64,000 nt of DNA from Phytopseudomonas flavescens. GTDB lineage: Bacteria > Pseudomonadota > Gammaproteobacteria > Pseudomonadales > Pseudomonadaceae. The position numbers were made by a program, and so were the translations under genes. The notes under the pieces were generated by a model that saw only the letters and a list, made by a program, of their open reading frames with translations, ran no database searches and was not told the DNA's origin. Below are positions 43,132 to 51,999 of the stretch, in pieces. The stretch is from positions 61,134 through 125,133 of the forward strand of contig NZ_FNDG01000018.1 in assembly GCF_900100535.1 (NCBI RefSeq), written 5' to 3'. Each line of letters starts with the position of its first letter. Positions within the stretch are counted from its first letter, which is position 1.

Positions 43132-43920
43132 TCAGGCCACCTGAGATGCGGGCTGTTGCGCCAGTAAATGCTTGAGCAAGGCGCGATAGGCAAGGGTGCC
43201 GCGGCTGTTGCCATCGAAACGCGAAGGCGTGAGCCCTGCACGGCTGGCATCACGCAACCGGGTATCCACCGGAATGTAGGCTTGCCAGAGGTGCTCGGGG
43301 TAGCTGCTCTTGAGCAGCCGCAGGGTAGACATCGATGCCTGGGTACGACGGTCGAACAGGGTCGGCACGATGGTATAAGGCAACGCCTGCTTGCGCGAAC
43401 GGTTGATCATCGCCAGGGTGCTGACCATGCGCTCGAGGCCTTTTACGGCCAGAAACTCGGTCTGCACGGGAATCACCAGTTGCTGACTGGCGGCCAGCGC
43501 GTTGACCATCAACACCCCAAGCAAGGGCGGACTGTCGATTACCGCATGGTCGAAATCCTGCCACAGCTGCGCCAGGCTCTTGGCGACCACCAGACCCAAG
43601 CCGCTCTGCCCAGGCGACTGACGCTCCAGGGTGGCCAGCGCCGTGCTCGACGGCAGCAGGGAAATGCGTTCATGGCTGGTCGGCAGCAACAATTGCTGTG
43701 GCAGCCCCTGGGGTACGCTGCCCTGGTGCAGGAACAGGTCGAAGACGCTGTGTTCGAGGCTGTCGGGGTCATGGCCGAAATAGCTGGTCATCGATCCGTG
43801 CGGATCGAGATCGACCACCACCACACGTTTGCCTGCGTCGGCCAGCAGGCCGGCAAGAGCGATGGACGTGGTGGTCTTACCCACACCGCCTTTTTGATTG
43901 GCTACAGCCCAAACTCTCAT
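43132..43920 (-). CDS. parC: ParC-like ParA-family ATPase of the chemotaxis cluster
   Basis: A 262-residue Walker-type ATPase. The deviant Walker A KGGVGKTT is at residues 10-17, DLDPHGS near residue 40 and the Walker B IDSPPLLG near residue 120. It belongs to the ParA/MinD superfamily group that positions chemotaxis arrays at the cell pole. The start at 43920 has GGGAGG 9 bases upstream; an ATG at 43929 directly abuts that site and is rejected. It lies between motD and parP as in P. aeruginosa. Confidence 0.9.
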   Translation of the reverse strand: MRVWAVANQKGGVGKTTTSIALAGLLADAGKRVVVVDLDPHGSMTSYFGHDPDSLEHSVFDLFLHQGSVPQGLPQQLLLPTSHERISLLPSSTALATLERQSPGQSGLGLVVAKSLAQLWQDFDHAVIDSPPLLGVLMVNALAASQQLVIPVQTEFLAVKGLERMVSTLAMINRSRKQALPYTIVPTLFDRRTQASMSTLRLLKSSYPEHLWQAYIPVDTRLRDASRAGLTPSRFDGNSRGTLAYRALLKHLLAQQPASQVA

Positions 43921-43972
43921 ACTCTTCATCCTCCCGGAGCAGGCTAAGCCTGGCCGAGACTGAGTGCCCGCT

Positions 43973-44848
43973 TCATTGCACAGGCGACGGGGAATTGACG
44001 GCACCATTGGCTGGCGCCTGTACTGCAGGCGCTGAAGCAGGTTGCGTGCCAGCCCGCTGCATCGCCGCGTCAGGCTGGGCATTGGCGCTGCCCACCCCGC
44101 TCACACTACGCCGCACGTCGAGATTCCGCGAGACGACCAGCACCACCCGGCGGTTACGCGCCCTACCCTCTGCAGTGGCGTTGTCGGCTACCGGCTGAAA
44201 TTCGCCATAGCCTACGGCCGCCATGCGTGACGGATCGACACCATCCATCGCAAGCATCCGCACGATGCTGGCTGCGCGGGCAGTCGACAATTCCCAGTTG
44301 GTCGGGAACTGCGCCGTGTTGATGGGCTGGTTGTCGGTAAAGCCCTCGACATGCACGGGATTACCGTAGGGCGCCAGGATCTTGGCAATTTTCTCGATGA
44401 TTTCGAAGGCTGCGTCATCGGGCAACGCATCGCCACTGGGAAACAGCAGGCCGGAGCTCAATTCGATCTCAATCCATAACTCATTGCCGCGCACTTTGAG
44501 CTGGTCGCTCTGCAGCAGCCCGCCAAAGGCATCGCGTACGCTGGCGGCAATATTATCAAGGGTCGAGGCAGCGATCTGCTGGGCTGCTTCCTCATCATTG
44601 GTCATGGAGCGATCCGGCTCAGTGGTACGCGGTCGCTCATCACCCACCGCAATAGGCTTGATGGAGCGATCCGGCTGGTTGAAGACGCCGGTCAGGGTTT
44701 CCGAGAGAATCTTGTACTTGCCCTCGTTGATCGAGGAAATCGAATACATCACCACGAAAAAGGCGAACAGCAGCGTGATGAAGTCGGCGTAGGACACCAG
44801 CCAGCGCTCGTGATTCTCGTGCTCTTCATGACGGCGTCGACGAGCCAT
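43973..44848 (-). CDS. motD: Flagellar motor stator protein MotD
   Basis: A 291-residue MotB family protein. One membrane segment near residues 20-40 contains the proton-channel aspartate in the SYADFITLLFAF motif. The periplasmic part has a plug region and an OmpA-like peptidoglycan-binding domain (about 145-255, with ELSTARAASIVRML near residue 195). Pseudomonas has two stators; MotCD favours swarming and high-load rotation. The gene follows motC with a 2-base gap. Confidence 0.93.
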   Translation of the reverse strand: MARRRRHEEHENHERWLVSYADFITLLFAFFVVMYSISSINEGKYKILSETLTGVFNQPDRSIKPIAVGDERPRTTEPDRSMTNDEEAAQQIAASTLDNIAASVRDAFGGLLQSDQLKVRGNELWIEIELSSGLLFPSGDALPDDAAFEIIEKIAKILAPYGNPVHVEGFTDNQPINTAQFPTNWELSTARAASIVRMLAMDGVDPSRMAAVGYGEFQPVADNATAEGRARNRRVVLVVSRNLDVRRSVSGVGSANAQPDAAMQRAGTQPASAPAVQAPANGAVNSPSPVQ

Positions 44849-44850
44849 TG

Positions 44851-45591
44851 TCAGTTCATGAAGCCTTGCAGCTTCAACTCGATGGAGCGCGGGTTCTCAC
44901 CCTCGCCGATGGACAGAATGCCTTCGAGGAGCATTTCCCGATAAGCCGATTGGCGCAAGGCCACGGATTTGAGCTTGTTGCCCACCGGCAACAGGAACAG
45001 GTTGGCAAACGCCACCCCGTAGATGGTGGCGACGAAGGCGACGGCGATCCCACCGCCGAGCAGGCTGGGATCGGCGAGATTGCCCATCACGTGAATCAAG
45101 CCCATGACCGCGCCGATGATGCCGATGGTCGGCGCGTAGCCGCCCATGCACTCGAAGAACCTGGCGGCCTGTATGTCGCGGTTCTCCTGGGTATACAGGT
45201 CAACCTCGAGAATACTGCGAATGGCCTCCGGCTCGGCGCCATCGACCAGTAACTGCAGCCCTTTACGTGCGTAAGGGTCGGCTTCGCCGTCCGCCACCAC
45301 CTCGAGGCCCAGAAGCCCCTCCTTGCGTGCGGTCATGCTCCAGTTCACCACCCGGTCGATACCACCAGGCAAGTCGATCTGCGGGGGAAAGAAGATCCAG
45401 CGCAGGATGCCCACGGCGCGCTTGAACACCGCGACCGGAGTCTGCAACAACGCCGCCCCCAATGTACCGCCGATGACGATCAGTGCCGCCGGGCCATTGA
45501 GCAGTGCCGAGACATGACCGCCTTCCAGGTAGTTGCCGCCGAGGATGGCGACGAATGCCAGAATGACACCGATCAGGCTCAGTACATCCAT
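44851..45591 (-). CDS. motC: Flagellar motor stator protein MotC
   Basis: A 246-residue MotA/PomA family protein with four membrane segments (about 5-22, 30-50, 150-170 and 180-200). The cytoplasmic loop between segments 2 and 3 carries the charged residues that act on FliG. The ATG shares a base with the cheB stop (TGATG at 45589-45593). MotC and MotD together form the second, proton-driven stator. Confidence 0.94.
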   Translation of the reverse strand: MDVLSLIGVILAFVAILGGNYLEGGHVSALLNGPAALIVIGGTLGAALLQTPVAVFKRAVGILRWIFFPPQIDLPGGIDRVVNWSMTARKEGLLGLEVVADGEADPYARKGLQLLVDGAEPEAIRSILEVDLYTQENRDIQAARFFECMGGYAPTIGIIGAVMGLIHVMGNLADPSLLGGGIAVAFVATIYGVAFANLFLLPVGNKLKSVALRQSAYREMLLEGILSIGEGENPRSIELKLQGFMN

Positions 45592-46718
45592 CAGAGACAG
45601 GCCTCGACCAGATGCCGGCCGATATCATCCAGCGGATAAACGGCATCGGCCAGGTCGGCTTTCACAATCGCCATGGGCATGCCGTAGATCACGCAACTGG
45701 CCTCGTCCTGTGCCCACACCTGGCTGCCGCCCTGTTTGAGCAGGCGAGCGCCTTCTCTACCATCGGCGCCCATGCCGGTGAGCACCACCGCCAGCACCTT
45801 GTCGTTGTAGGACTTGGCCGCCGACCCGAAGGTGATATCCACGCACGGCTTGTAGTTCAGGCGCTCGTCGCCGGGCAGGATACGAATGGTACCGCGCCCG
45901 TCGATCATCATCTGCTTGCCGCCCGGGGCGAGGATGGCCAGGCCTGGACGCAGCATGTCGCCGTCCTCGGCCTCCTTGACGCTGATCTTGCAGAGCTTGT
46001 CCAGGCGCTCGGCAAAGGCCTTGGTGAAGGCTGCCGGCATGTGCTGGATCAATACGATCGGGGTCGGGAAATTCGCCGGTAACTGGGTCAGCACCCGCTG
46101 CAGTGCGACCGGCCCGCCAGTCGACGTCCCGATCGCCACCAGCCTGTAGGCCTTGCGCTTGGGCGTGGCACTGGCGGCAGCCGGGTGACGCTCGGCCGGC
46201 GCATGGCTGACGCTTGACTGTGGACGCGCCACGGGTGCAGGCGTGCTTGAAGTACCGGCAGGTCGGCTCAGGCTACCGCCGGCAGGAGGCGTCAGGGACG
46301 CCGCGCCGATCCCCCGGCGGTTGCTGCGCGAAATGCTGTGTACCTTCTCGCACAACAGTTGCTTGACCTTCTCCGGGTTTCGCGAGATGTCCTCGAAATT
46401 CTTCGGCAGGAAATCCACCGCACCGGCATCCAGTGCATCGAGGGTGACCCGGGCGCCTTCGTGGGTGAGCGAGGAGAACATCAACACCGGAGTCGGGCAA
46501 CGCTGCATGATGCTGCGCACGGCGGTGATGCCATCCATCAACGGCATCTCGTAGTCCATGGTGATCACGTCCGGCTTGAGAGCCAGCGCCTGATCGATGG
46601 CTTCACGTCCGTTGGTGGCCGTACCGACCACGGTGATGTTGGGGTCGGACGAGAGGATCTCCGAAACCCTGCGGCGAAAGAAGCCGGAGTCGTCGACCAC
46701 CAGTACCTTGACAACCAT
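45591..46718 (-). CDS. cheB: Chemotaxis methylesterase CheB
   Basis: A 375-residue response regulator/methylesterase. The receiver domain (1-120) has the acidic pair DD at 9-10 and phosphoacceptor Asp55 (ITMDYEMP). A Pro/Ala-rich linker (about 135-180) precedes the methylesterase domain with IGTSTGGP near residue 190 (nucleophile Ser), an LIQHMPAAF motif and the late GMGADGREG loop. It demethylates and deamidates receptors. The start at 46718 has AGGAG 5 bases upstream; a GTG at 46724 lies inside the site. Confidence 0.94.
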   Translation of the reverse strand: MVVKVLVVDDSGFFRRRVSEILSSDPNITVVGTATNGREAIDQALALKPDVITMDYEMPLMDGITAVRSIMQRCPTPVLMFSSLTHEGARVTLDALDAGAVDFLPKNFEDISRNPEKVKQLLCEKVHSISRSNRRGIGAASLTPPAGGSLSRPAGTSSTPAPVARPQSSVSHAPAERHPAAASATPKRKAYRLVAIGTSTGGPVALQRVLTQLPANFPTPIVLIQHMPAAFTKAFAERLDKLCKISVKEAEDGDMLRPGLAILAPGGKQMMIDGRGTIRILPGDERLNYKPCVDITFGSAAKSYNDKVLAVVLTGMGADGREGARLLKQGGSQVWAQDEASCVIYGMPMAIVKADLADAVYPLDDIGRHLVEACL

Positions 46719-46760
46719 AAACACTCCTAAGCGACACGGCAGACGCCATGCCGCGGATGA

Positions 46761-48983
46761 TCAGATACGCCGTGCGTAGCGCTTGAGCATACTGGGCACA
46801 TCGAGAATCAGGGCGATACGGCCATCGCCGGTGATGGTCGCACCGGACATACCAGGCGTTCCCTGCAGCATTTTGCCCAGCGGCTTGATCACCACCTCTT
46901 CCTGGCCGACCAGTTGGTCGACGACGAATCCGATGCGCTGATTGCCGACCGTAAGGATCACCACATGGCCTTCGCCCTGCTCCTCATGAGCCGCCTTGCG
47001 CACCAGCCAGCGCTTGAGATAGAACAGCGGCAGCGCCTTGTCGCGGACAATCACCACCTCCTGGCCGTCGACCACGTTGGTGCGCGACAGGTCGAGGTGA
47101 AAGATCTCGTTGACGTTGACCAGCGGGAAGGCGAATGCCTGGTTGCCGAGCATCACCATCAACGTGGGCATGATCGCCAGGGTCAGCGGCACCTTGATGA
47201 CGATCTTCGAACCCTGGCCCTTCTGCGAGAACACGTTGACGGTGCCGTTGAGCTGGGAAATCTTGGTCTTCACCACGTCCATGCCGACCCCCCGGCCGGA
47301 CACGTCGGAGATCTCGGTCTTGGTCGAGAAGCCGGGTGCGAAGATCAGGTTGTAGCACTCCAGATCGGTCAGGCGGTCGGCGGCGTCCTTGTCGAGCAAG
47401 CCCTTTTCCACGGCCTTGCTGCGCAGCACGTCGGCATCCATACCCTTGCCGTCATCGGTGATCATCAGCAGGATGTGGTCGCCTTCCTGCTCGGCGGACA
47501 ACACCACGCGGCCGGTGCGCGACTTGCCGGCGGCTTCACGTTCCTCCGGGTTTTCCACGCCGTGGTCGACCGCGTTGCGCACCAGGTGGACCAGCGGATC
47601 GGCCAGGGCCTCGACGAGGTTCTTGTCGAGGTCGGTCTCTTCACCGACCAGCTCCAGGTTGATCTCTTTCTTCAACTGGCGGGCCAAGTCGCGCACCAGG
47701 CGCGGGAAGCGCCCGAAGACCTTCTTGATCGGCTGCATGCGGGTCTTCATGACCGATGTCTGCAGATCGGCGGTGACCACGTCGAGGTTGGACACAGCCT
47801 TGGACATGGCCTCGTCGCCACTGTTGAGCCCCAGGCGGACCAGGCGGTTACGCACCAGTACCAGCTCACCGACCATGTTCATGATTTCATCCAGACGCGC
47901 GGTGTCGACCCGTACGGTGGTTTCCGCTTCACTCGCTGGCGCAGCGGCAGCCGGTGCGGGTGCAGCAGGTGCCGCCTTGGCAACGGGCGCAGGAGCGGCC
48001 TTGGCGGCTACCGGTGCAGCAGGTTTGGCCACAGGCTTCACCGCCGGGGTCGGAGCTGGCGCGGGACTCGGGGCTACGGCAACAGGTGCTATCTCCGTCG
48101 GCTCGACGAACTTGCCTTTACCATGCAACTGGTCGAGTAGCGCTTCGAACTCGTCATCGGTGATTTCATCGCTCTGTGCCGCAGAACTGGCCGGCTCAGA
48201 AGGCGCAGCGGGCGCCGGAGCCTCTACTGCTGCGGCGACGAACTGGCCTTTGCCGTGCAACTGATCAAGCAGGGCTTCGAATTCGTCATCGCTGATCTCA
48301 TCGCCGTTGCCGCTGCTCGAAACGCTCGCTGACGCAGGTGCCGGCGCTTGCACGGCTGCCACCGCAGGAGCTGCGAACTGCCCCTTGCCATGCAACTGGT
48401 CGAGCAGCGACTCGAACTCGTCATCGCTGATTTCATCACCCGAAGCGCTGGCCTGGGGTTGCGGCTCGTCATCCAGGGCGTCGAGCAACTGCTCGAACTC
48501 GCTGTCGGTGATGTCACTGGCCGCCTCAGCCGCCGACCCGGTCACTTCGACTGGAGCGACCAGCGCTGGCGCAGCGGCAGCGGGCTGGGCGCTGGCGGGT
48601 TCGGCCAAGCGCGCGAGCGCAGCCAGCAGCTCGGGAGAGGCTGGGGTCGGCTCGGCGCGCTCACGCACTTCGGCGAACATGCCGTTGACGGCATCCAGCG
48701 CCTCGAGTACCACGTCCATCAACTCCGAGTCGACACGACGCTCACCCTTGCGCAGGATGTCGAACACGTTCTCGGCAATGTGGCAGCACTCCACCAGCTC
48801 GTTGAGCTGCAAGAACCCGGCACCACCCTTTACCGTGTGAAATCCACGAAAAATTGCATTGAGCAGGTTCATATCGTCCGGCCGGCTTTCCAGCTCCACC
48901 AACTGCTCGGACAACTGCTCGAGAATCTCGCCGGCCTCTACCAGGAAATCCTGGAGAATTTCTTCATCGGCGCCGAAGCTCAT
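46761..48983 (-). CDS. cheA: Chemotaxis histidine kinase CheA
   Basis: A 740-residue kinase. The P1 Hpt domain carries phosphoacceptor His49 (RGFHTVKG). Residues 157-292 hold repeated acidic motifs in place of a classic P2 domain. The Ala/Pro-rich linker (295-350) precedes the dimerisation domain (about 355-415), the ATPase (LVRNAVDHGVENP near residue 467) and the C-terminal CheW-like P5 domain. It phosphorylates CheY and CheB. The repeats (see separate entry) are probably flexible docking segments. Confidence 0.94.
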   Translation of the reverse strand: MSFGADEEILQDFLVEAGEILEQLSEQLVELESRPDDMNLLNAIFRGFHTVKGGAGFLQLNELVECCHIAENVFDILRKGERRVDSELMDVVLEALDAVNGMFAEVRERAEPTPASPELLAALARLAEPASAQPAAAAPALVAPVEVTGSAAEAASDITDSEFEQLLDALDDEPQPQASASGDEISDDEFESLLDQLHGKGQFAAPAVAAVQAPAPASASVSSSGNGDEISDDEFEALLDQLHGKGQFVAAAVEAPAPAAPSEPASSAAQSDEITDDEFEALLDQLHGKGKFVEPTEIAPVAVAPSPAPAPTPAVKPVAKPAAPVAAKAAPAPVAKAAPAAPAPAAAAPASEAETTVRVDTARLDEIMNMVGELVLVRNRLVRLGLNSGDEAMSKAVSNLDVVTADLQTSVMKTRMQPIKKVFGRFPRLVRDLARQLKKEINLELVGEETDLDKNLVEALADPLVHLVRNAVDHGVENPEEREAAGKSRTGRVVLSAEQEGDHILLMITDDGKGMDADVLRSKAVEKGLLDKDAADRLTDLECYNLIFAPGFSTKTEISDVSGRGVGMDVVKTKISQLNGTVNVFSQKGQGSKIVIKVPLTLAIMPTLMVMLGNQAFAFPLVNVNEIFHLDLSRTNVVDGQEVVIVRDKALPLFYLKRWLVRKAAHEEQGEGHVVILTVGNQRIGFVVDQLVGQEEVVIKPLGKMLQGTPGMSGATITGDGRIALILDVPSMLKRYARRI
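48108..48515 (-). repeat. Tandem docking-type repeats inside cheA
   Basis: Three near-identical units in CheA, at residues 183-203, 228-248 and 272-292, each reading DE-I-(S/T)-DDEFE-x-LLDQLHGKG-(Q/K)-F. A degenerate fourth, DITDSEFEQLLDAL, lies at 157-170. Spacing is about 45 residues, separated by Ala/Pro/Ser linkers. The DNA is correspondingly repetitive (for example CATGCAACTGGTCGAG-type cores near 48125, 48260 and 48390). Confidence 0.85.
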
Positions 48984-48994
48984 ATGACGTGCTC

Positions 48995-49783
48995 CTAAAA
49001 TCCCAGGCTGGACAGCAAATCGTCGACGTCGTCCTGGGAAGACGCGACATCATCACGCTTATCGGCATGAATCTGCGGACCTTCACCATGGGACGCAGGT
49101 TTTTCTTTGTTTTGCTCGGCACGCAATTGTTCATGGTTGTGGTCAATACCGGCGAAACGATCGACCTGGCTGGCCATCAGCACCAGTTTCAGCAGATTGC
49201 TCTCGACCTCTGTCACCAGTTGCGTGACGCGCTTGATCACCTGCCCGGTCAGGTCCTGATAGTCCTGCGCCAATAAAATGTCGTTCAGGTGTCCGGACAG
49301 CTTGCTGCTGTCGCGCTGGCTGCGCGCCAGGAACAGCTCGATGCGCTTGGCCAGTTCGCGAAACGCGTCGGCGCCCATCTCGCGGCGCATGAACCGCGCC
49401 CAGTCCTCGCTCAGGGCATCCGCTTCGCTGCTCAGGTCATTGATCAGGGGTGCACTCTGCTCGACCAGGTCCATGGTGCGGTTGGCGGCACGCTCGGTCA
49501 TGGTCACCACATAATTGAGGCGATCGGTGGCGTCGGAGATCTGCGAGATTTCCTTGGCGTGAGGCATCCGGGGATCGAGCTGAAAATTGACGATGGCGTT
49601 GTGAAGCTCACGGGTGAGCTTGCCGACTTCGTGGTAAAGACCCCGGTCGCGCGCCTTGTTCAGTTCATTGATCAGCTGTACCGCTTCGCCAAAATTGCCC
49701 TGTTCAAGACTGTTGACCAGTTGGCGTGCATTGCTTTTCAGAGTCGACTCGAGGTCGGCCTCTTTCGAATCATCATGTTCCAT
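48995..49783 (-). CDS. cheZ: CheY phosphatase CheZ
   Basis: A 262-residue protein, mostly a long helical hairpin. The catalytic segment AQDYQDLTGQVIKR near residue 190 contains the Gln that positions the attacking water. The C-terminal DDVDDLLSSLGF is the CheY-binding amphipathic helix, after a flexible acidic linker. It dephosphorylates CheY-P. The start at 49783 (MEHDDS) is chosen over a longer frame because upstream codons overlap cheY and lack family likeness. Confidence 0.94.
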   Translation of the reverse strand: MEHDDSKEADLESTLKSNARQLVNSLEQGNFGEAVQLINELNKARDRGLYHEVGKLTRELHNAIVNFQLDPRMPHAKEISQISDATDRLNYVVTMTERAANRTMDLVEQSAPLINDLSSEADALSEDWARFMRREMGADAFRELAKRIELFLARSQRDSSKLSGHLNDILLAQDYQDLTGQVIKRVTQLVTEVESNLLKLVLMASQVDRFAGIDHNHEQLRAEQNKEKPASHGEGPQIHADKRDDVASSQDDVDDLLSSLGF

Positions 49784-49802
49784 AACAACCTCGCGGCAGA
49801 CA

Positions 49803-50189
49803 TCAGCCGTTGACCCGCTCGAAGATTTTCTCGATCTTTTCCTTGAGCACCTGGGCAGTGAATGGCTTGACCACATAGCCGTTCACACCGGCCTGGGCGG
49901 CCTCGATGATCTGATCACGCTTGGCTTCTGCCGTTACCATCAGCACGGGCATCTGCTTCAGGCGTTCATCGGCACGCACGGCGCGCAGCAGATCGATGCC
50001 ACTCATGCCCGGCATGTTCCAGTCGGTGACCAGAAAGTCGAAGCTACCGCTTTGCAGCATCGGCAATGCGGTGGTGCCGTCGTCGGCTTCCGCCGTGTTG
50101 GTGAACCCCAGATCCCGCAAGAGGTTCTTGATGATCCGTCGCATCGTCGAGAAATCATCGACGATGAGGATTTTCATGTTCTTGTCCAA
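49803..50189 (-). CDS. cheY: Chemotaxis response regulator CheY
   Basis: A 128-residue receiver-domain protein. Phosphoacceptor Asp56 lies in LVTDWNMP, the acidic pair is DD at residues 11-12, and conserved Lys108 is in VVKPF. The start is debatable: a TTG at 50189 has GGAGG 5 bases upstream, whereas the family-typical ATG at 50177 (MKILIVDD) is 17 bases from that site. I give the TTG form; the ATG form would be 124 residues. CheY-P binds FliM and switches rotation. The gene is preceded by a hairpin that may attenuate read-through from fliA. Confidence 0.94.
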   Translation of the reverse strand: MDKNMKILIVDDFSTMRRIIKNLLRDLGFTNTAEADDGTTALPMLQSGSFDFLVTDWNMPGMSGIDLLRAVRADERLKQMPVLMVTAEAKRDQIIEAAQAGVNGYVVKPFTAQVLKEKIEKIFERVNG

Positions 50190-50210
50190 GTCGACCTCCG
50201 TACAGTCCTA

Positions 50211-50233
50211 AAACGCTCCAGCATTCCGGAGCG
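50211..50233 (-). terminator. Hairpin between fliA and cheY, weak terminator or attenuator
   Basis: On the minus strand CGCTCC (50233-50228), an 8-base loop and GGAGCG (50219-50214) are followed by TTTT. It lies in the 140-base gap between fliA and cheY. The stem is only six base pairs and the T run only four, so termination would be partial. Confidence 0.45.
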
Positions 50234-50329
50234 CTTATAAATCGTGAAACCGGCCTGGCGGAACGCCGCAAACCTATTGCGCCCGGCTTTGCTGCGTTCA
50301 CTGTGCATGTCCAGCGCCTACAAATTTCC

Positions 50330-51073
50330 CTATGCGCGCCATTCCACCAACCGCGCGCGTAAACGCGCGGCACACTGACTGTGCAATTGGCTGACCCGCG
50401 ACTCACTCACCCCCAGAACCTCGCCGATCTCCTTGAGGTTCAATTCCTCGTCGTAATACAGCGATAACACCAACCGCTCACGCTCCGGCAGGTTGCTGAT
50501 GGCATCGACCAGAGCCGCCTGGAACCGATCGTCTTCCAGTTCATGCGAAGGGCCGTGGTGCAGGGAATTCGTGTCTTCCTGCAGCCCGCCACTTTCGCCT
50601 TCCTGCAACAGGTCGTCGAAACTGAACAGACGGCTGCCCAAAGTGTCGCCAAGAATGCCGTAGTAATCTTCGAGACTCAATTGGAGTTCGGCAGCAACCT
50701 CCTGATCTTTAGCGTCTCGCCCGGTTCGGGCCTCGATTTTTCGGATCGCGTCACTGACCATACGCGTGTTGCGGTGTACCGAGCGTGGCGCCCAGTCACC
50801 CTTGCGCACCTCGTCGAGCATGGCGCCACGGATACGGATGCCGGCGAACGTCTCGAAACTGGCACCCTTGCCAGCGTCGTATTTGCGCGACGCTTCGAGC
50901 AAACCGATCATCCCGGCCTGAATCAGATCGTCCACCTGCACGTTGGCGGGCAACCGCGCCAAGAGGTGGTAGGCAATGCGTTTGACCAGCGGGGCGTAGC
51001 GTTCGATCAACTGATGCTGCGAATCTCTTGCTGTTGCCTTGCTGTACATACGGAGTCCAGAGGCTGTCGTCAT
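50330..51073 (-). CDS. fliA: Flagellar sigma factor sigma-28 FliA
   Basis: A 247-residue sigma-70 family protein of the FliA group. Region 2 contains IQAGMIGLLEASRKYDAGKGASFETFA (about 52-78), region 3 follows, and region 4 has LNLKEIGEVLGVSESRVSQL near residue 218. It drives late flagellar and chemotaxis promoters once FlgM is exported. The ATG overlaps the fleN stop by four bases (51070-51073). Confidence 0.95.
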   Translation of the reverse strand: MTTASGLRMYSKATARDSQHQLIERYAPLVKRIAYHLLARLPANVQVDDLIQAGMIGLLEASRKYDAGKGASFETFAGIRIRGAMLDEVRKGDWAPRSVHRNTRMVSDAIRKIEARTGRDAKDQEVAAELQLSLEDYYGILGDTLGSRLFSFDDLLQEGESGGLQEDTNSLHHGPSHELEDDRFQAALVDAISNLPERERLVLSLYYDEELNLKEIGEVLGVSESRVSQLHSQCAARLRARLVEWRA

Positions 51074-51900
51074 ACAGCCGTGTCTGCAGTCGGTTGATGC
51101 ACCAGGCGCTCAACGAAAAATTCCAGATGGCCTCGCGGGTTGGCCGGTAACGGCCACGCATCAACCTTCTGGGCAATCGCCTTGAACGCCAGCGCGCACT
51201 TCGAACGAGGGAACGCCTCATACACCGCACGTTGTTTCTGTACGGCCTTGCGTACCGATTCGTCGTAGGGCACCGCACCCACATACTGCAGCGCGACGTC
51301 CAGAAAACGGTCGGTCACCTTGGTCAGCTTAGCAAACAGATTACGGCCTTCCTGGGGGCTATGCGCCATATTGGCAAGTACCCGGAAACGGTTCATGCCG
51401 TGGTCACGGTTGAGGAGCTTGATCAGCGCGTAGGCATCGGTGATCGAGGTGGGCTCGTCGCACACCACCACCAGCACTTCCTGGGCGGCACGCACGAAAC
51501 TCACCACCGAGTCGCCGATACCCGCTGCGGTATCCACGATCAGCACGTCGAGGTTGTCGCTGATGTCGCTGAATGCCTGGATCAGGCCGGCATGCTGCAT
51601 GGGGCTGAGCTGCACCATGCTCTGGGTACCGGAGGCCGCGGGCACGATGCGAATGCCGCCAGGGCCCTGCAACACCACGTCGCGAAGTTCGCACTGGCCG
51701 TCGATGACATCGGCCAGGGTACGCTTGGCGGTCAGGCCGAGCAGCACGTCGACGTTGGCCAAGCCCAGGTCGGCATCCATGAGCATGACGCGCCGACCGA
51801 GGTCTGCCAGCGCCAGCGACAAGTTCACCGACACATTGGTCTTGCCAACGCCGCCTTTGCCGCCAGTCACCGCGATCACCTGTACGGGATGCATACCCAT
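51070..51900 (-). CDS. fleN: Flagellar number regulator FleN (FlhG)
   Basis: A 276-residue MinD/ParA-type ATPase. The deviant Walker A GGKGGVGKTN spans residues 13-22, and VDTAAGIGD near residue 125 is the switch motif. A C-terminal amphipathic helix is expected. FleN restrains the activator FleQ and so limits the cell to one polar flagellum. It sits between flhF and fliA, the usual order. Confidence 0.95.
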   Translation of the reverse strand: MGMHPVQVIAVTGGKGGVGKTNVSVNLSLALADLGRRVMLMDADLGLANVDVLLGLTAKRTLADVIDGQCELRDVVLQGPGGIRIVPAASGTQSMVQLSPMQHAGLIQAFSDISDNLDVLIVDTAAGIGDSVVSFVRAAQEVLVVVCDEPTSITDAYALIKLLNRDHGMNRFRVLANMAHSPQEGRNLFAKLTKVTDRFLDVALQYVGAVPYDESVRKAVQKQRAVYEAFPRSKCALAFKAIAQKVDAWPLPANPRGHLEFFVERLVHQPTADTAV

Positions 51901-51999
51901 TTTATCTACACACCTTATCTAACCTTCGCTTTAAGCCATTAGCGAGCCATTGTGCGCTGTCGAGGGAAGCGCAACCAGCCCTTCGCCACATCCGCCCGT

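Noticed and set aside
46914..48140. A 408-codon plus-strand frame antisense to cheA
   Set aside because: Same cause; cheA is certain and the antisense product resembles no protein.
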